DNA from: Bacteroidales bacterium | GTDB taxonomy: Bacteria > Bacteroidota > Bacteroidia > Bacteroidales > Lentimicrobiaceae | NCBI GenBank assembly: GCA_016709025.1 | Contig: JADJEQ010000025.1 | Location: forward strand, 24,802-88,801 | Length of the DNA: 64,000 nt | Direction: 5' to 3' | In this document: one piece after another, positions 56,548-64,000 of the stretch | Numbering within the stretch: the first letter of the stretch is position 1 | How the letters are laid out: the number at the start of each line of letters is the position of its first letter | Position numbers and translations under genes: made by a program | Notes under the pieces: generated by a model | The model's database searches: none | Seen by the model: the letters and a program-made list of their open reading frames with translations, nothing else | Told to the model about the DNA's origin: nothing

Positions 56548-56922
56548 ATGAAAATATTAGTAGTTGACGACGAAAAAGACATTCAGTCACTTTTTGAACA
56601 GCGGTTCCGCAAAGAGATCAAAAATGGTGAGATCGATTTTGTATTTGCATTTTCAGGCGAAGAGGCACTGATTTGCTATGGGAAATGTCAGCACGAGGCG
56701 GTGCTCATACTTTCTGATATCAATATGCCGGGCATGAGCGGCCTGGAGCTGCTCCGACGGATAAAGCAGATTCATCATGAACCACCTCCTGTGGTGATGA
56801 TGATAACGGCCTATGGAGATGCGGAAAATTATAACAAAGCCATGGAACTGGGGGCCGATGATTTTATTGTTAAGCCGGTTGACTTTATCGTATTGAAAGA
56901 AAAAATCAAATCTATAATCTAA
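56548..56922 (+). CDS. Stand-alone CheY-like response regulator
   Basis: The 124-residue protein is a single receiver domain: KILVVDDEKD (acidic pocket), LILSDINMPGMSGLELL with phospho-acceptor Asp57, MMITAYGDAEN (conserved Thr) and DFIVKPVDF (conserved Lys). It has no output domain, so it would act by binding a partner or as a phosphate relay or sink. It lies 8 nt after K9 and its stop overlaps the next start (TAATG), so it is the only single-domain receiver of the array operon. Confidence 0.93.
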   Translation: MKILVVDDEKDIQSLFEQRFRKEIKNGEIDFVFAFSGEEALICYGKCQHEAVLILSDINMPGMSGLELLRRIKQIHHEPPPVVMMITAYGDAENYNKAMELGADDFIVKPVDFIVLKEKIKSII

Positions 56923-57962
56923 TGGCAAAGATACTGGTAGTCGACGATGAGACCGATCTCGAGATCCTGATCAGGCAGAAATTCCGTAAGAAAATCAGGG
57001 AAGGTGAGTACGAATTTGTATTCGCCATCAACGGCAGGCACGCACTGGAACAATTGCAACTTCATCCCAATGTTGACCTGGTGCTCAGCGACATCAACAT
57101 GCCCGAAATGGATGGCCTTACGCTGCTTACCAGGTTGAATGAGCAGCACACCATCCTGAAATCGGTGATTGTATCGGCCTACGGCGATATGGATAATATC
57201 CGTACCGCCATGAACCGGGGTGCCTTTGATTTCGTGACGAAACCAGTGAATTTCGAAGATCTTGAACTGACCATCGATAAGACCTACAGGCACGTGCTGC
57301 AACTGAAGCAAACCATGCAGGCGATCAAGGAAAACAACATTCTGAAAATGTATGTAGATGAAACTGTACTCAATTTCATGGGCAGCCGCGAGTTTGAATC
57401 TTCACTGATTGCGAATGAAACCATTGAGGCTACCATCGCCTTTATAGATATCTGCAGTTTTACGACCATCAGCGAAAATGAACCGCCCGATATGGTGGTG
57501 AAACTGCTCAACAACTACTTTGATGTAATGGTGACAGAAATTATTGCACAGGGCGGCTATGTTGATAAATTTATCGGCGATGCCATCATGGCCGTTTTCC
57601 GGGGCGACTATCATCTCGACAGGGCCATTGATGCCTGCCTGGCTGTTATAGTCAGGGTGGAATCCCTGCCTGCCATTTCCGACCATGTATCCTTTAAACC
57701 CAATGTATCCATCGGTATCAACAGTGGTGAGATGATCTCAGGCAATATCGGATCGGCCAGCCTTCGCCGTTTGGATTATACCGTTATCGGGGATGTGGTG
57801 AACACCGCCCAACGCCTGCAGTCAGCCGCACAACCGGGTCAGATTATCATTGAAGAAAATGCTTATCAGCAAATTAAAGAGTCATTTACCTGCCGGAAAG
57901 TCGGAGAAGTCAGTCTGAAAAACAAACTGAAAGCGCTCACAATTTATGAGGTAGTAAACTGA
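56922..57962 (+). CDS. Response regulator-class III adenylate cyclase fusion
   Basis: The 346-residue protein has a receiver (1-120; phospho-acceptor Asp57 in LSDINMPEMDG; DFVTKPVNF), a helical linker and a class III cyclase domain (about 165-345). The metal-binding Asp pair is Asp176 (FIDICSFT) and Asp220 (KFIGDAIMAVF). Lys216 and Asp285 (LDYTVIGD) are where adenine-selecting residues sit, and Asn294/Arg298 (VVNTAQRL) are the transition-state residues. All needed residues are present, so ATP cyclisation to cAMP is likely. Phosphorylation by the array kinases would control it (inference). It is cytoplasmic and the last gene of the array. Confidence 0.92.
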   Translation: MAKILVVDDETDLEILIRQKFRKKIREGEYEFVFAINGRHALEQLQLHPNVDLVLSDINMPEMDGLTLLTRLNEQHTILKSVIVSAYGDMDNIRTAMNRGAFDFVTKPVNFEDLELTIDKTYRHVLQLKQTMQAIKENNILKMYVDETVLNFMGSREFESSLIANETIEATIAFIDICSFTTISENEPPDMVVKLLNNYFDVMVTEIIAQGGYVDKFIGDAIMAVFRGDYHLDRAIDACLAVIVRVESLPAISDHVSFKPNVSIGINSGEMISGNIGSASLRRLDYTVIGDVVNTAQRLQSAAQPGQIIIEENAYQQIKESFTCRKVGEVSLKNKLKALTIYEVVN

Positions 57963-58039
57963 TTTTTTTATTGCACGAGGATCCTTCATCCCCGGTGTTA
58001 GTGCTCATATGGAAGCAAATGGAGACCCTTAACCTTGCA

Positions 58040-58915
58040 TCAACCGATCTTCACCGAAGTCATAGAAATTGACCCCATAATGGTTTTGGCATTGAAGACC
58101 GAAACTTCCTCGTTTTTGCCCTGCAGCCCAAGGGTATAGAGCAGTGGCAGGTAATGTTCCGGCGTTGGGATGGACATGCTGAATGCCTTCCCGCCTTTTT
58201 CATAATCAATCAGTGCCTGATGATTACCCGCTGCTATCCATTCCCTCATTTTTGTGTCGGCTTCCACGGCCCAATCAAAGCCTGAATCCGGGTTTCGCCA
58301 GTCGATTGTGCGCAGGTTGTGAACCATGTTGCCACTACCGACAATCAATATCCCTTTTTTACGGAGTTCAGCCAGTTCTCCGGCCAGGTCATAATGGTAT
58401 TGAGGGGACTTGCTGTAGTCAAGGCTAAGCTGAATCACCGGAATATTTGCTTCCGGGTAAAGGTGTTTGATCACGCTCCAGGCGCCATGATCAAGGCCCC
58501 AGGATTCGTCCAGGCCGGCTTCGGTCATCTTCAGCTGTCGTTGTGCTTCAAGGGCCAGTTCCGGACTTCCGGGTGCAGGGTATTGCACATCAAAAAGCTC
58601 CTGCGGAAAACCTCCGAAATCGTGGATGGTCCTGGGCTTTTGCATCGCTGTAACAAACGTTCCCTTCGTTTCCCAATGAGCAGAAATACATAGAACGGCA
58701 TTGGGAACAGGCAATGACTTGCCGACCGTTCGCCATCCTTTTGAAAATTCGTTCAATTCTATGGCATTCATCGGGCTGCCATGGCCGAGAAACAGCACAG
58801 GCATGGGTTTGGTCGGGCCAAATTCCGAAACTATTTTGCTGAGAGCATTTATTTTCATGGCGTATGCGCTTATTGGCAAGGCCAGGGCCGACATAAGAAA
58901 GTTTCTGCGGTCCAT
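58040..58915 (-). CDS. DODA-type extradiol dioxygenase (YgiD-like) with exported-type N terminus
   Basis: The 291-residue protein has the LigB/DODA fold: VLFLGHGSPMNA (His45), AVLCISAHWET (His80), TIHDFGGFPQELFDVQYPAPG, GLDHGAWSVIKHLYP and a late PEHYLPLLY His. YgiD-type enzymes open catechol-type rings, for example of DOPA. The first 19 residues (MDRRNFLMSALALPISAYA) look like a twin-arginine or Sec leader and are absent in cytoplasmic YgiD. It is 10 nt after the pirin gene and on the same strand, so they probably form an operon with a joint role in aromatic or quinone handling (inference). Confidence 0.85.
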   Translation of the reverse strand: MDRRNFLMSALALPISAYAMKINALSKIVSEFGPTKPMPVLFLGHGSPMNAIELNEFSKGWRTVGKSLPVPNAVLCISAHWETKGTFVTAMQKPRTIHDFGGFPQELFDVQYPAPGSPELALEAQRQLKMTEAGLDESWGLDHGAWSVIKHLYPEANIPVIQLSLDYSKSPQYHYDLAGELAELRKKGILIVGSGNMVHNLRTIDWRNPDSGFDWAVEADTKMREWIAAGNHQALIDYEKGGKAFSMSIPTPEHYLPLLYTLGLQGKNEEVSVFNAKTIMGSISMTSVKIG

Positions 58916-58925
58916 GGGTGCATGG

Positions 58926-59810
58926 TTAAATTAAACATGAATTCATCGGTATTTCCATCAGCAGGATTTCTGCACCGGCTGAGCCTGACCTGATGGTTAC
59001 AGATTCAATATCCTGTATTCCAAGGCCATCGCGTTCCTGAAGTTCAGTTCCGTCAACGATAAAACTTCCGCTGAGGACAAAGGCATACAACCCATTCCCG
59101 GCCTTTTTAAGCTTATAGTCTGCTGAAACGCCCTCCTCAAATTTACCCAGATGGAACCAGGCATCCTGGTGAATCCAGACGCCTTCATCATCCTGGTTAG
59201 GGGAGAGAATCTGCTGCAGTTTATTCAGGCGGTCTTCCTCTTTCAGCGTGATCTGATCGTAACGGGGTTTCACATTTTTTATCTTCGGGAATACCCAGAT
59301 CTGCAGGAATTTTACCGGCTTGCCGGCATTTTTGTTGTATTCGCTGTGTGTGATCCCCGCGCCGGCACTCATCACCTGAACATCACCCTTCTTTATAACA
59401 GCTACATTGCCCATGCTGTCCTTATGCTCCAGGTCGCCCTCGAGCGGGATGGAGATAATTTCCATATTGTCGTGCGGATGGGTACCAAAGCCCTCCCCTG
59501 CTTCCACTACATCGTCGTTTAAAACACGCAGCACCCCGAAACGCATGCGTTCAGGATTGTAATAATTGGCAAAACTGAAGGTATGTCTGCTGATCAGCCA
59601 TCCATGATTGGCAAGCCCACGGCTTTCTGCTTTATGAAGCACTTTATTTTCCATGATTGTTTCCTTTGTGATTGGCAAATGATTGAACCCCAGCGGTTCC
59701 GGCAAAGTTTCCTTTTCTTTGGTGCGCAAAGTAATACCTCCCATTATTTTGGAGGATATCAGCAAACCCGCACCCAGCATTGCCTTTCGTATAAATTCCT
59801 GCCTGTTCAT
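58926..59810 (-). CDS. Pirin family protein (quercetinase-like) with leader-like N terminus
   Basis: The 294-residue protein is a bicupin of the pirin family: LANHGWLISRHTFSFANYY, FGTHPHDNMEIISIPLEG with the His-x-His metal ligands, and MSAGAGITHSEYNKNAGKP with the third His and Glu. These are the four metal ligands. Family members can oxidise quercetin. Residues 1-24 (NRQEFIRKAMLGAGLLISSK) resemble a signal or membrane leader; a second ATG at residue 53 (MENKVLHKAESRG) is the normal YhaK-type start. Either the longer form is exported or translation begins downstream. The gene pairs with the dioxygenase. Confidence 0.88.
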   Translation of the reverse strand: MNRQEFIRKAMLGAGLLISSKIMGGITLRTKEKETLPEPLGFNHLPITKETIMENKVLHKAESRGLANHGWLISRHTFSFANYYNPERMRFGVLRVLNDDVVEAGEGFGTHPHDNMEIISIPLEGDLEHKDSMGNVAVIKKGDVQVMSAGAGITHSEYNKNAGKPVKFLQIWVFPKIKNVKPRYDQITLKEEDRLNKLQQILSPNQDDEGVWIHQDAWFHLGKFEEGVSADYKLKKAGNGLYAFVLSGSFIVDGTELQERDGLGIQDIESVTIRSGSAGAEILLMEIPMNSCLI

Positions 59811-60292
59811 TGAAATAATCCTCTATTTAAAATTTAGTATCTTGTTAAAAAATGATTGCCAATGGGTTAGCCCATCTTTTTCCACCTGATGCTTCGACTC
59901 CGCTCAGCATGACATGGTTTTAATTCTCTTTGTTTGTTCAGAAAACTGTTATGTTCGATCATGTTCAATATTGTCATCCTGACACCAAAATGCCCTGCAC
60001 CACTGTCACGCTGAGCGAAGTCGAAGCGCATCGTACTGACTATCCTTCGACTCCGCTCAGGATGACATTCATTTAATATCAAGGAATCATTCATGATACT
60101 TCCTCTAACCAAACATTCAATGTAATAAACATATAATCAGTTACTTTACCAAAAGCACCAATGGTAGTCCCCCCGCCGAAAAAGCGGGGCAAACTGCACA
60201 TGCAGGAAAGGATAGTCACTTCGTTAACACTCCAATACTCATCGCTGTTACTATTTCATGATCTTCATTCAACAGCAAAGGAATCCCTAATA
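59811..60292. repeat. Gene-free stretch with dispersed palindromes (CTTCGACTCCGCTCAG)
   Basis: CTTCGACTCCGCTCAGCATG (59891), CACGCTGAGCGAAGTCGAAG (60006) and CTTCGACTCCGCTCAGGATG (60045) are copies in alternating orientation. The last two, together with GTCATCCTGACAC at 59975, can pair into one long hairpin that ends TCAGGATGAC. A small hairpin CCCCGCC/GCGGGG lies at about 60170-60188. Confidence 0.8.
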
Positions 60293-60826
60293 TCAGGCTT
60301 GCTTTACCAGTTGCACTTCAGCCTGAATGGTTATTTCTTCTCCTACCAACACTCCACCGGTTTCGAGGGCTGCATTCCAGTTGAGGCCCCAATCCCTGCG
60401 GTTGATTTTACCATTGAGGCTGAACCCTGCCTTTTCATTCCCCCAGGGGTCTTTCATCAGGCCGTTAAACTCGACATTCAGCGTTACTTTATTGGTAATC
60501 CCTTTCATCGTGAGTTCGCCGGTCATTATATACTGATCATCTTTTACCTGCTTCAAATCACCTGATTTGAAAGTAATTTCATTGTACTTCTCCACATCGA
60601 AGAAATCAGCACTTTTCAGGTGTTTGTCCCGGTCCGGAGAACCGGTGTTGATGGAACCCGGGACTATAACCGCGTTTACCAGTGCCGTTGCAAAGCCGAA
60701 GGGAGAGGATACCACGTCACCTTTAAATTCATTAAACACCCCTTTGACATTTGTAATCATCAAGTGCTTTACTTTAAATCCTATTTCTGAGTGCGAAGGG
60801 TCGATCGTCCAGTTTGTTGTTGCCAT
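60293..60826 (-). CDS. YceI family protein
   Basis: The 177-residue protein is a full YceI domain: ATTNWTIDPSHSEIGFKVKHLMIT, VKGVFNEFKGDVVS, SADFFDVEKYNEITFKSGDL, MTGELTMKGITNKVTLNVEF and GFSLNGKINRRDWGLNWN. YceI folds form an extended lipocalin-like pocket that binds polyisoprenoids or amphiphilic ligands. It has no signal peptide, so this version is cytoplasmic. It is downstream of the AraC regulator on the same strand, which may control it (inference). Confidence 0.92.
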   Translation of the reverse strand: MATTNWTIDPSHSEIGFKVKHLMITNVKGVFNEFKGDVVSSPFGFATALVNAVIVPGSINTGSPDRDKHLKSADFFDVEKYNEITFKSGDLKQVKDDQYIMTGELTMKGITNKVTLNVEFNGLMKDPWGNEKAGFSLNGKINRRDWGLNWNAALETGGVLVGEEITIQAEVQLVKQA

Positions 60827-60857
60827 TTTCTTAAATTTTTAATTGTTTTTGATGATG

Positions 60858-60865
60858 CAAAATTA
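60858..60865 (-). promoter_or_regulatory. Candidate -7 box (TAATTTTG) for the YceI gene
   Basis: TAATTTTG on the minus strand lies 31 nt before the start and matches TAnnTTTG. No good TTG lies at the -33 position, which fits a regulator-dependent promoter. Confidence 0.45.
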
Positions 60866-60916
60866 CACCCTCCCCCGGGAAGCAGGGTTACACTTTCAGG
60901 AACATGTGTGGTACAA

Positions 60917-61738
60917 TCAGGAAACCAGGGCGAATGATTTTTCGCGAAACTCTGTCGGGGTTACCCCGGTTTTCTTTCTGAAAACCCTGGTAAAGTATGA
61001 CTTTTCGTTATAGCCCAGCTCGAAACCGATTTCAGAAACCGACATTCCTGAATTCAGTAATAGGCGCCTGGCTTCAATCAATTTGCGGGTTTCTATAATT
61101 TCTGTCGCACTTTTTCCGAAGACCACCCGGGTGATCAGGCTCAGGTTACGGGCCGTCATATTGAGCTTTTCGGCATAAAAATCAGCACCCTCGGGCCTCC
61201 TGAAATTGTTTTCGAGAATCCTGAGAAAGCTGTTGAAAGTCTCCAGTCTGGGGCTTTTGGATGCGCTGGTATCAAGGTATCCACGTTTGCTGTCGGTTTC
61301 AAGTTTTGCCATGACTGCGCTGAGCAGGTGACGCATTACGGTATAGTCTGGATTTTCTCCGGTGCTCTCCTTGAGCATGATTTCGCAGAGCGAATTCAGC
61401 GTAGTGCTGCAATAGTCTTTACTAAGCGGATACTGCACTTTGTCCAGAAATCCCGAATAAAAGTTGAACCTGCTTTGCGGAATAAAATCGCTTTTGTAGC
61501 GGATCAGCCAGCCCCGGGTATCTTCATCCGGAACAAACGAGTGTATCTTTCCCTGAGCAACATACACAATTACCGGCGACCGGAGTGTTTCTGCACTGAA
61601 ATTGACTGAATGTACGGGGGTTCCATGGGTGATGATCCACAGCTCCTCATGGTCGTGGCGGTGGGTTTCCAGTGGATTGAGCGCCAGTGGTTCGAGAAAC
61701 TCGCAGGTAAGCGGGGTGATGGTAATGGGTTCGGTCAT
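60917..61738 (-). CDS. AraC-family transcriptional regulator
   Basis: The 273-residue protein has an N-terminal cupin sensor (HRHDHEELWIITHG, IVYVAQGKIHSFVPDE) and a C-terminal double HTH: FYAEKLNMTARNLSLITRVVFGKSATEIIETRKLIEARRLL and MSVSEIGFELGYNEKSYFTRVFRKKTGVTPTEFRE. It should bind DNA as a sensor of a small molecule. The downstream YceI gene (91 nt) is the nearest candidate target. Confidence 0.92.
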   Translation of the reverse strand: MTEPITITPLTCEFLEPLALNPLETHRHDHEELWIITHGTPVHSVNFSAETLRSPVIVYVAQGKIHSFVPDEDTRGWLIRYKSDFIPQSRFNFYSGFLDKVQYPLSKDYCSTTLNSLCEIMLKESTGENPDYTVMRHLLSAVMAKLETDSKRGYLDTSASKSPRLETFNSFLRILENNFRRPEGADFYAEKLNMTARNLSLITRVVFGKSATEIIETRKLIEARRLLLNSGMSVSEIGFELGYNEKSYFTRVFRKKTGVTPTEFREKSFALVS

Positions 61739-62184
61739 TCTCGGGTACAGTTGAATAGCCAGTTCGGGATGTAAATTTAACTAATAACCATTGGAAATTG
61801 AATTTGTTGGCACATGTTACAAAAGTGCGCATAGTCAGAACAGGGTTGAAATGGCACAGAGTCACAGACTTGGTCATGCCAGTTGAAAGCCAGCAAGTTG
61901 TCTTTTTCGGAATTTGCTCAAATCGCTCAAATCAGGTAGCAGATAATACTTGCAATCAGGCCAAATATTTTGTATCTTAGGACCTTACGAAGCCTGCTGG
62001 TTCTCTTCCCGCCTTTTTCCTGCCCTTATTCATACTTAGCTGGCTTCTTTCCTTCCTGACCGGTAGTGTTTCCATTCTTGTGGACTGAATTACCCGTATC
62101 TGCCCAAATCCTTTTGCTTGAATATATATCTGACAACCATCATTGTTTTCCAAAATCATTATTCATTCAAAAAAAATCAGCACC
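61739..62184. other. Gene-free stretch of 446 bases
   Basis: Spacer between the AraC gene and the beta-helix gene, transcribed divergently. No RNA gene, hairpin or exact promoter box is seen. Confidence 0.5.
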
Positions 62185-64000
62185 ATGAAAAAAAATTTAC
62201 TCTTCTGCTTATTCAGCATTGGTTTTACCTTGCTGACGCATGCACAGCAACTGCAATTCTCAACCTGGACCAGGGTTGATACGTACCTGATAAACGATAC
62301 TGTTTTTCAGCATTTTAATGAAAATACCTGTACAAATTCCACCTCTGAGGGATTGTTGGTGAGCAGTACTTATACCGAGGAGGGCAATGTTTTTACCGTA
62401 CAGGATGTAATCGGCCCATTGGCCTGTTCAAATTCAGTTGTCGGGACTTACACGTTTACCATTATCGATGGCACTACCCTGAATTTTACGCTGGTTGAAG
62501 ATGCCTGCACCGGCAGGGCCAATTCGCTGACCGAAGGGCCTTTTTACAGGATGTCCCCGAAAACCATCCATATTCCGGCTGATTTCCCTCATATTCAACA
62601 GGGTATTGTGGCTGCCGATAATATGGATACTGTTCTGGTTGATCCGGGCACCTATTACGAGAACATCAATTATTTGGGCAAAAAACCGCTTATGGTTGCC
62701 AGTAGATTTATCATGGATGGTGACACCAATCATATTGCCAATACCATCATCAATGGCAGCCAGCCGATGGATCCTGATTTAGGTTCAGTGGTTTCTATGA
62801 TATCGGGGGAAGATACCACCTCGGTTTTGTGCGGGTTTACGATAACCGGCGGAACCGGAACATTTTTAGCTGCAGCCGGGAATGGCAGAGCCGGAGGAGG
62901 CCTTTTTATAACCGGATCAGGCGCCAAATTGCTGAATAATTACATTGAGAACAACATCATTTCAAATAATGAGGGTTGGGCATCCGGAGGCGGCATTACC
63001 GCGGCTGGTCCGGATGAACCACTTGAGTGGCTGGTTTTACAAAATAACAGGATTAAAAACAACCAGGCACTTAGTCAAATCGATGCAGCAGAAGGAGGTG
63101 GTTTTTACGGCTCCTACAACCTGATTTTAAAGGACAATCAGATTTCAAACAACAGTGCCGACGGATATCTTGGAGGTAATGGAGGTGGTGTGGTAATTAT
63201 GGGTGGCACGGGGCCCATTACGATAGATGTCAGTGAAAATGAGATAACGCACAATGAAGGTGCAACTACCATAGGAACAACTGATTATAATGTATTTGGT
63301 GGTGGAATAAGTATATTATTTGATGTTAGAGGTACCGTCTCAAAGAACGATATAAAAACTATACCATCACCACACAAAATTGCAGTGGAGGAGGCCTGGC
63401 ATTATTAGAATCAAATGGACATTATCTGAACAATGTGATTCAGCATAATTCCCGCCCCAAGCGGTGGCGGTATAAGTATCAGGGTGTCAATGACAATGCG
63501 GTATTTATCAACAACACGATAACCGGTAATACAGCCACTATTGGTGGTGGTGGTATTTATATGCAGCTGTCCACTGTGGTAGTTATAAATTCAATTATCA
63601 CGGAGAATAATTCCCCTCTGTTTCCTTCAATTCAATTGTACAGCGGTAATCTCAATGTCAGGTATTCCGATGTAGCAGGAGAGGTTGTGTGGCCGGGCGA
63701 AGGCAATGTAAATTGTAACGCTACTTTTATGGAGGATGGTTACCACCTGAGCCAAAACTGCCAACTGGTTGAATCGGGGAGTGCATCTACATTCATCAAT
63801 GGCGTCTGGTATAACTGCCCGGCTTACGATATTGACGGAGAGGGACGCCTCAATGCTTTCCTGAAATCGGGGCCGATGAGGTGCTTTTACCGGTTTCGGT
63901 TTCTGAACCAACGCCAGTAAATGACTTAGCTTTCACTATTTATCCCAATCCTGCCTCTGGAAAAATTACCGTAGAACTTACCGGAGCATTGAGCGGGATG
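62185..64000 (+). CDS. Secreted right-handed beta-helix protein with T9SS sorting domain (partial, frameshifted)
   Basis: It starts at the ATG at 62185 with a signal peptide (MKKNLLFCLFSIGFTLLTHAQ), followed by a small domain (about 22-130) of lipocalin-like strands. The long beta-helix begins at TIHIPADFPHIQQGIVAADN, with repeated turns (LLNNYIENNIISNNEGWASGGG, LILKDNQISNNSADGYLGGN, AVFINNTITGNTATIGGGGIY). After one lost base near 63862 the frame reads EIGADEVLLPVSVSE and ends DLAFTIYPNPASGKITVELT, the start of a type A sorting domain. Another break lies near 63350, and the stretch 63440-63480 is disturbed. The right end is cut by the window. It is a surface or secreted protein, perhaps acting on polysaccharide. 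Confidence 0.78.

Noticed and set aside
25482..57962. Kinase array as a mobile element, phage or plasmid segment
   Set aside because: No integrase, transposase, attachment-site duplication or replication gene is seen, and codon use looks like the surroundings.
1..64000. tRNA or rRNA genes
   Set aside because: I saw no cloverleaf-like sequence with conserved T-loop and no rRNA-like stretch, though a tool-based scan could still find a tRNA.

Overview
The window comes from a member of the Bacteroidota, probably a Bacteroidales-like environmental lineage; genus and species cannot be read from it. The signs are type IX secretion (T9SS) C-terminal sorting domains, -7 boxes of the form TAnnTTTG, a hybrid two-component system (HTCS) regulator, Bacteroidota-style lipoprotein signals, an ECF sigma operon, and many dispersed palindromic and tandem intergenic repeats.

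Layout. 1-12.7 kb holds mixed housekeeping and surface genes: a partial BNR-propeller protein, a T9SS cargo, UspA, a YgiQ radical SAM protein, the glycosylase Tag, MtnA, a beta-barrel, a cold-shock protein, a GH13 amylase lipoprotein, a carboxymuconolactone decarboxylase-like protein and a lipoprotein. 13-15.6 kb is a LytTR regulator with a TPR histidine kinase. 16-18.5 kb carries a NlpE/META lipoprotein, an outer-membrane protein and a TM1410-type glycosidase. 19-24 kb carries a Dus enzyme, an ECF sigma/anti-sigma/barrel operon and a membrane hydrolase-like protein.

25.5-58 kb is the highlight. Nine sensor kinases share an almost identical HisKA/HATPase core but have different sensors: NTF2-like plus three GAF-like repeats, TPR, TPR, 7TMR-DISM, NTF2-like, TPR, TPR, propeller and propeller. 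They lie in the same orientation, interrupted at 36.9-45.4 kb by one HTCS regulator, small secreted or NTF2-like proteins, an MFS transporter and the relic of a further kinase. The run ends in a stand-alone CheY-like receiver and a receiver-adenylate cyclase. No kinase of the nine has its own DNA-binding regulator next to it, so I infer a many-sensors-to-one-output module that ends in a cyclic nucleotide. Five of the nine cores carry GC-rich palindromic repeats inserted in frame between the N box and the G1 box. Several also carry a TTGGCA-rich repeat that occurs outside genes elsewhere in the window.

58-64 kb holds a DODA-type dioxygenase and a pirin (both with exported-looking N termini), a YceI protein, an AraC regulator and a secreted beta-helix protein that runs off the end.

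Many genes are broken by single-base indels, mostly in homopolymers. I treat most of these as probable sequence errors, give the restored gene spans, and flag each break.
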